Assembly (NCBI GenBank): GCA_029891385.1
Contig: CM057225.1
Location: 15,544,620-15,608,619 of the forward strand
From: Erythroxylum novogranatense
Taxonomy: Eukaryota; Streptophyta; Magnoliopsida; Malpighiales; Erythroxylaceae
Reading direction: 5' to 3'
Length of the DNA: 64,000 nucleotides
Within the stretch, counting starts at the first letter, position 1. Every line of letters begins with the position of its first letter. The translations under genes and the position numbers were made by a program. Under the pieces are notes generated by a model. The model searched no databases. It saw nothing but the letters and a program-made list of their open reading frames with translations, and had not been told where the DNA came from. Below are positions 59,926-64,000 of the stretch, in pieces.

Positions 59926-60975
59926 TGTTAAGTCAAACCAGACTTCACGTATTAAATAATTTTGATAATAAACAAAGAGAAATATACGAAAGAAAAGAAG
60001 ACGATACAAAAAGCAGACGGAAGAAAAGCAGACGGAAGAAAAACAGACGAAAGAAAAACAGACGGAAGCTTTACGAAGACAAAAAGCAGACGGAAGCTTT
60101 ACGAAGACAAAAAGCAGACGGAAGCTTTACGAAGACAAAAAACAGACGATACAAAAGCGCATTTAAGCTTTACGAAGACAAAAGTAGACGATACAAAAGC
60201 GACTAAGCTTTACGAAGACAAAAAGCGACGATACAAAAAGCGGCGGAAGCTTTACGAAGACAAAAGAAGACGATACAAGCGGGCGGAAGCTTTACTAAGA
60301 CAAAAGCGAGCGATCGAAAATAAGACGGAAGAAAGAAACATCGTTTAAGACGGTTCTGAGCTAAACTGAATAACCGTTCTTTAAAGATTCAAAAGCGAGA
60401 TAGTCAAAAGCAGTTGAAGTTCACTATAAATAAGAGTCGAGAATGAAGAAGAAACAACTTTTGGAAAAAGTGAATGAAACTCGTATATTCAATATCCGCT
60501 CTATCCGAGAGAAAATTGCGAACTATTTTGAGTGTGTATATGTGAAGAGCAACTCTTTATAAAAGCTCTTTATCGCTTTTCATTTTGAAAAAGTCTATGA
60601 GATAACTGAAGAGGCTAAGAGTAAAAGAATACTTGCTGTTAAGAGACTGAAGAGGCTCGATCTAAAGAATACTTGTAATCAGTTTGGAGATAGTGAAAAT
60701 CTCGAGAAGAATATCCGAGGACCGGGCGAAGCATTTGCGGTTTGGGTGAACCGGGATAAAATTGTCGTGTTTCTCTCTAACTCTTCTTGTTCTTAAATCG
60801 TAGTTTTCATTATTAACAAAGTTTTTCAAACTAGTTAAGAATTGATTTAAGATAAGTTTTCTGAAAGAACAAGCAATTGTTATCAAGGATTAAAGAAAAG
60901 TTTATCACAATTCAACCCCCTTCAGTGTATCTTGGTCATATTATTACTCAATATATTAACGTGTGATTTACTTCA
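59926..60975 (+). repeat. 5' LTR of the copia element (1050 bp)
   Basis: Begins TGTTAAGTCAAACC and ends GATTTACTTCA, followed at 60976 by ATTGGTATCGAGCG, which aligns with the tRNA-Met primer site (TGGTATCAGAGC with small changes). A TATAAATAAGAG at about 60424 is a possible TATA box. It contains the minisatellite below. Confidence 0.75.
59998..60312 (+). repeat. Minisatellite in the copia LTR, unit about 27-29 bp
   Basis: Repeated GGAAGCTTTACGAAGACAAA followed by AGCAGAC or a GATACAA variant; about nine copies with indels. Some frames stay open through it (Lys/Arg/Glu-rich), but this is a by-product of the repeat. Confidence 0.9.
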
Positions 60976-61032
60976 ATTGGTATCGAGCGAGGTGTTCAAG
61001 AATCACTCTAATAAAGTGTGAACTAAAGAAAA

Positions 61033-62080
61033 TGGTGGAATCACACACGATATTGCGAAGGAGCCTCACCACGGACCTCCAAAGATTCAATGGTGAAGAC
61101 TACCACTATTGGAAGGATCGGATGAGATTGTTTATCGAGTCTACTCACATTGACCTTTGGGACATCATCGAGAATGGACCTTACACACCGAAGATGATGA
61201 TAAAAATCCAATTCCACGAGAAAGATGGACGGTGAGCGTAAAGCAAGATTTCAACTAAACTCCAAAGCGAAATTTTTCTTGAGTTGTGCATCGGCGTAAG
61301 CGAGTCCGACAAAGTGCATGGATGCGATATCGCCAAAGAAATGTGGGATACATTATCAATTGCACATGAAGGAACAAATCAAGTGAAGGAGTCCAAGATA
61401 AGTATTTTGGTGCATCGACGAGTTATTCAAGATGAAAGAAGAAGAGACCATTGATCAAATGTTTGGAAGATTCCAAACAATTGTTAATGGGCTAAAGCTC
61501 TGGAAGAACGCACTACGATCAAGACCATGTTCGAAAGATTTTGAGGAGTCTCGCCCAAAAGATGGAGACCCAAAGTAAGCTGGCCGACAAGAAGCCAAAG
61601 ACCTAAGCGATCTTGAAGCTTGATGAATTGCTTCGATCGTTGAAGATACACAGCAGAGCTTGATGCGAAGATAAGCCCAAAAGGAGAAGTCCATAGCGCC
61701 AAAGCAAGTCAAAAGAATCACAAAATCCAAGAAGAAAACAAAAGGAATACATCAAAGGCGTTAAAGATCGAAGAAGCAAAGGATGATGATTCCAAAGAAG
61801 TCGAATCAATCAAGTGATGAAGACGATGAGCTATCTTTCATTTCAAGAAAGATAAGAAGAATGTGGAAAAGAAGTCCAAAGGAAATTCAACATTTAGAAG
61901 GAACAAGTGGCAAAGACGATGAAAAAGTCGATAAAGCATCCATTACCGTTATGAATGCAAGAAGCGGGACATTACAAGTCCGAGTGTCCAATGTTGAAAA
62001 GACAACCCGTAGGAGTAGAGATAACAAGAAAAGCATGATGGCAACGTGGGAAGATCTGGATTCATCGTAATCGATACAAG
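61033..62080 (+). pseudogene. Copia gag, broken
   Basis: The ATG at 61033 opens MVESHTILRRSLTTDLQRFN, then GEDYHYWKDRMRLFIESTHI and DLWDIIENGPYTP, a typical copia gag start. A stop at 61233 and many shifts follow. At about 61940-61995 the zinc knuckle is recognisable in two frames (YECKKR, then GHYKSECPMLK): its first Cys is replaced and a frameshift separates the halves. Confidence 0.8.
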
Positions 62081-62169
62081 TTCACAAGCGTCGAACATGC
62101 TAACATATGTCTAGGGAGTCAAGAAGAAAGTGATGAGGAGGTAACTTCCACTATAATGATATACAAGAT

Positions 62170-62402
62170 GCATATTCGAATTGTTAGAGGATTCTCATGC
62201 TATTCAAACAAGACAAGCATTGAAGAAGAAATATGTAGAAAACCTCAAACATACTCATGAGATAGAGAGTGAGAATATAAGTTTGAGAAAGCAAGTTGAG
62301 GAATTAAATAACAACAAAGTTGTAGATAGATCTCAAGAGATGAATCAATTGAAACCGAGAATTAATAATCTCTTAATTGATCTAGCTAAATTTCTGAGAT
62401 AG
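62170..62402 (+). other. Coiled-coil-like open frame in the copia interior
   Basis: A 73-codon frame (62181-62402) is rich in Glu, Lys, Leu and Asn (NISLRKQVEELNNNKVVDR). It lies between gag and protease, where some large copia elements carry extra coiled-coil sequence. Probably part of the broken Gag-Pol. Confidence 0.45.
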
Positions 62403-62639
62403 TACAAAAAGATGAATAAAATGATAGGAGAATACTGGACATCCAGGGGATAAACTGGATTAGGGTTTACTAAAATAAGCCCCAAAGACATTACGTAGTA
62501 AAATCATTGCTCAAAAAATAAGAAAAGACATCAATCGATTTTCGGAAAGGTCATCAACATTATCATTCTACATCATTATCATTCATTACATCGTACTAAC
62601 CCTAAAGGACCTAAGAGAATCTGGGTACCTAAAATAAAA

Positions 62640-63950
62640 TAATATCTCCCACGAAATCCTTCGTTGGAAGAACCAAGAAGCACCATTGGTATATGGATGA
62701 TGGATGCTCGCGTCACATGACGGAAACAAGTCTATGTTCCTAGATCTTGAGACAAGAAAGGAGGATCAAGAACTTTTGGAGACAACCAACAAGGAAAGAT
62801 AATCGGGTTTGGTAAGATTGGTAAGAATTCTCATGCATGCATTAATAACGTACTACTAGTTGATGGTTTAAAGCATAACTTGATAAGTATTAGTCAATTA
62901 TGTGATTCTGGTTTTGAAGTTTCTTTTAATCAAAAATTTTGTGAAGTCAGAAACAAAGATGGTTCCATCTTCTTTTCAGCCAAAAGACGAAACAATCTTT
63001 ATAAAATTGATTTAGACGTTTTTCAGTCTCAAAATATTTCATGTTTTATCTACTGAAGATGAAAGACTGATCTCGCATAAAAACTAGGTCATGTCAGGTT
63101 TTAAACATATTTCAAAACTTTTGAAACATGATTTGGTAAAAGGTTTGCCACAAATTCGTTTTGACAAAGATTTCTTTTGTGAAAGTTGTCGGAAAGGAAA
63201 CAAGTTAAAACCTCTTTCTCTTCAAAACATTTCATAACTTCTTCTAGACCACTGAGTTGTTACATATGGACTTATTTGGTCCAACAAGAACAATAAGTCT
63301 TGGTGGAAAGAAGTATGGACTTGTGATTGTTGATGATTTTACAAGGTTTTGTTGGATACTTTTCTATCACATAAAGATGAGTCTTTCAAGTATTTTAGAA
63401 ACCTTTCCATGAGATTACAAAATGAAAGAGGAATGTCTATAGCAAGCATAAGGAGTGATCATGGAGGAGAATTTGAAAATGAGAAGTTCAGAGTATTCTG
63501 CGAAGAAAAGGAATTTTCATAACTTCTACCCCAAGGACTCTACATCGTAATGGAGTTGTTGAGAGGAAGAATAGGACGATTCAAGAGATGGCAAGAACAA
63601 TGTTGTGCAAGATGAATCTTCCTAAATACTTCAAGCGAAGTCATCAATACAAAGATGCTACATTCGAGAATAGAGTCTGCTGCGACCAATGTCAAGAAAA
63701 CTCCTATGAGTGTGGAATGGAAGGAGACCAAACATTTCTTATTTCCATCCTTTTGGCTGCAAGTGCACTTTTTCGAACACAAAGGAAGCTGGACAAATTT
63801 GATGCGAAGACACTTTCGTGAATTTTTCTAGGCTATTCTCTCACTTCAAAGGCATTTAGAGTCTTCAACCTCACCTCAAAGACTGTTGAAGAAACTATTC
63901 ACGTTAAGTTCGATGATAGCTCTCAACCCAATAAGGAAGAGGAATCGAGA
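62640..63950 (+). pseudogene. Copia protease and integrase, broken
   Basis: Protease: WYMDDGCSRHMT (about 62680-62715), where DSG is usual, so the Ser of the active site is Asp. Pre-integrase: HACINNVLLVDGLKHNLISI and SQLCDSGFEVSFNQKFCEV (62830-62945), then LYKIDLDVF. Integrase: SDHGGEFENEKF (about 63455-63490) and NGVVERKNRTIQEMARTML (about 63550-63606), followed by FLGYSLTSKAFRVFN (about 63826-63870). Numerous stops and frame changes. In intact elements the integrase inserts element DNA into chromosomes. Confidence 0.85.
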
Positions 63951-64000
63951 AGATGATGTCATTATGTGCCCTTTGACGCGGTGTAAGGAAGTATCTTCAT

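Larger units (their letters stand above)
59926..64000 (+). mobile_element. Ty1/copia retrotransposon (possibly Maximus/SIRE type), truncated by window end
   Basis: LTR 59926-60975, a tRNA-Met type primer site, then gag, protease and integrase remnants in copia order (integrase before RT). RT and RNase H would lie beyond 64000. The pentamer to the left is ATCGG (59921-59925). The reading frame is broken many times. The lineage guess comes from the gag start and is tentative. Confidence 0.85.

Noticed and set aside
59925..60348. Lys/Arg/Glu-rich frames that look like a nuclear repeat protein
   Set aside because: They arise from the 27-29 bp minisatellite inside an LTR.

Overview
This window is plant nuclear DNA, most likely from a dicot. 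The evidence is one five-exon gene for a plant-type GH10 endo-xylanase with CBM22 modules, Ty3/gypsy and Ty1/copia retrotransposons primed by initiator-methionine tRNA, hAT and CACTA DNA transposons, and an old endogenous copy of a plant pararetrovirus (Caulimoviridae). There are no operons, no CRISPR array, and I saw no rRNA or tRNA gene. The only gene that looks intact is the xylanase on the minus strand (20948-24323). Almost everything else is nested mobile DNA in several states of decay.

Layout. 1-3354: 5' part of a hAT element (minus), with a 1.2-kb pentanucleotide satellite, inserted in the 3' LTR of a Ty3/gypsy chromovirus-like element (minus). 3355-12021: that gypsy element (3' LTR remnant, broken pol and gag, PBS, 2.75-kb 5' LTR). 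12022-18541: 3' part of a CACTA element carrying a Ptta/En-Spm type pseudogene split by a 3.8-kb solo LTR and ending in CTTGTAGTG. 19631-20849: a small LTR element (259-bp LTRs) just downstream of the xylanase. 20948-24323: xylanase. 24916-25675: a hAT-like MITE. 26639-41153: one hAT element, flanked by GTTCATAC, swollen from about 3.1 kb to 14.5 kb by a gypsy solo LTR (27812-30542) and a complete non-coding LTR element with 3.9-kb LTRs (32098-40780). 41840-42780: relics of another gypsy element. 42781-about 55900: endogenous pararetrovirus in two head-to-head pieces, interrupted by a solo LTR that itself contains a solo LTR (45325-50594) and by another solo LTR (53416-55244). 56360-59925: LTR, PBS and non-coding interior of another gypsy-like element. 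59926-64000: 5' LTR, gag, protease and integrase remnants of a Ty1/copia element that runs off the window.

Target-site duplications identified by eye (CTATA, GATAT, ACTTT, TTAAG, TAACA, GTTCATAC, and near-matches CCGGYAAT and RTATC) fix most borders and give a relative order of insertion. No gene here forms a recognisable pathway with another. I did not find a convincing new multi-gene system. The most unusual items are the clusters of short palindromes inside the long LTRs, the inverted viral junction, and the very long-LTR, coding-free retroelement.
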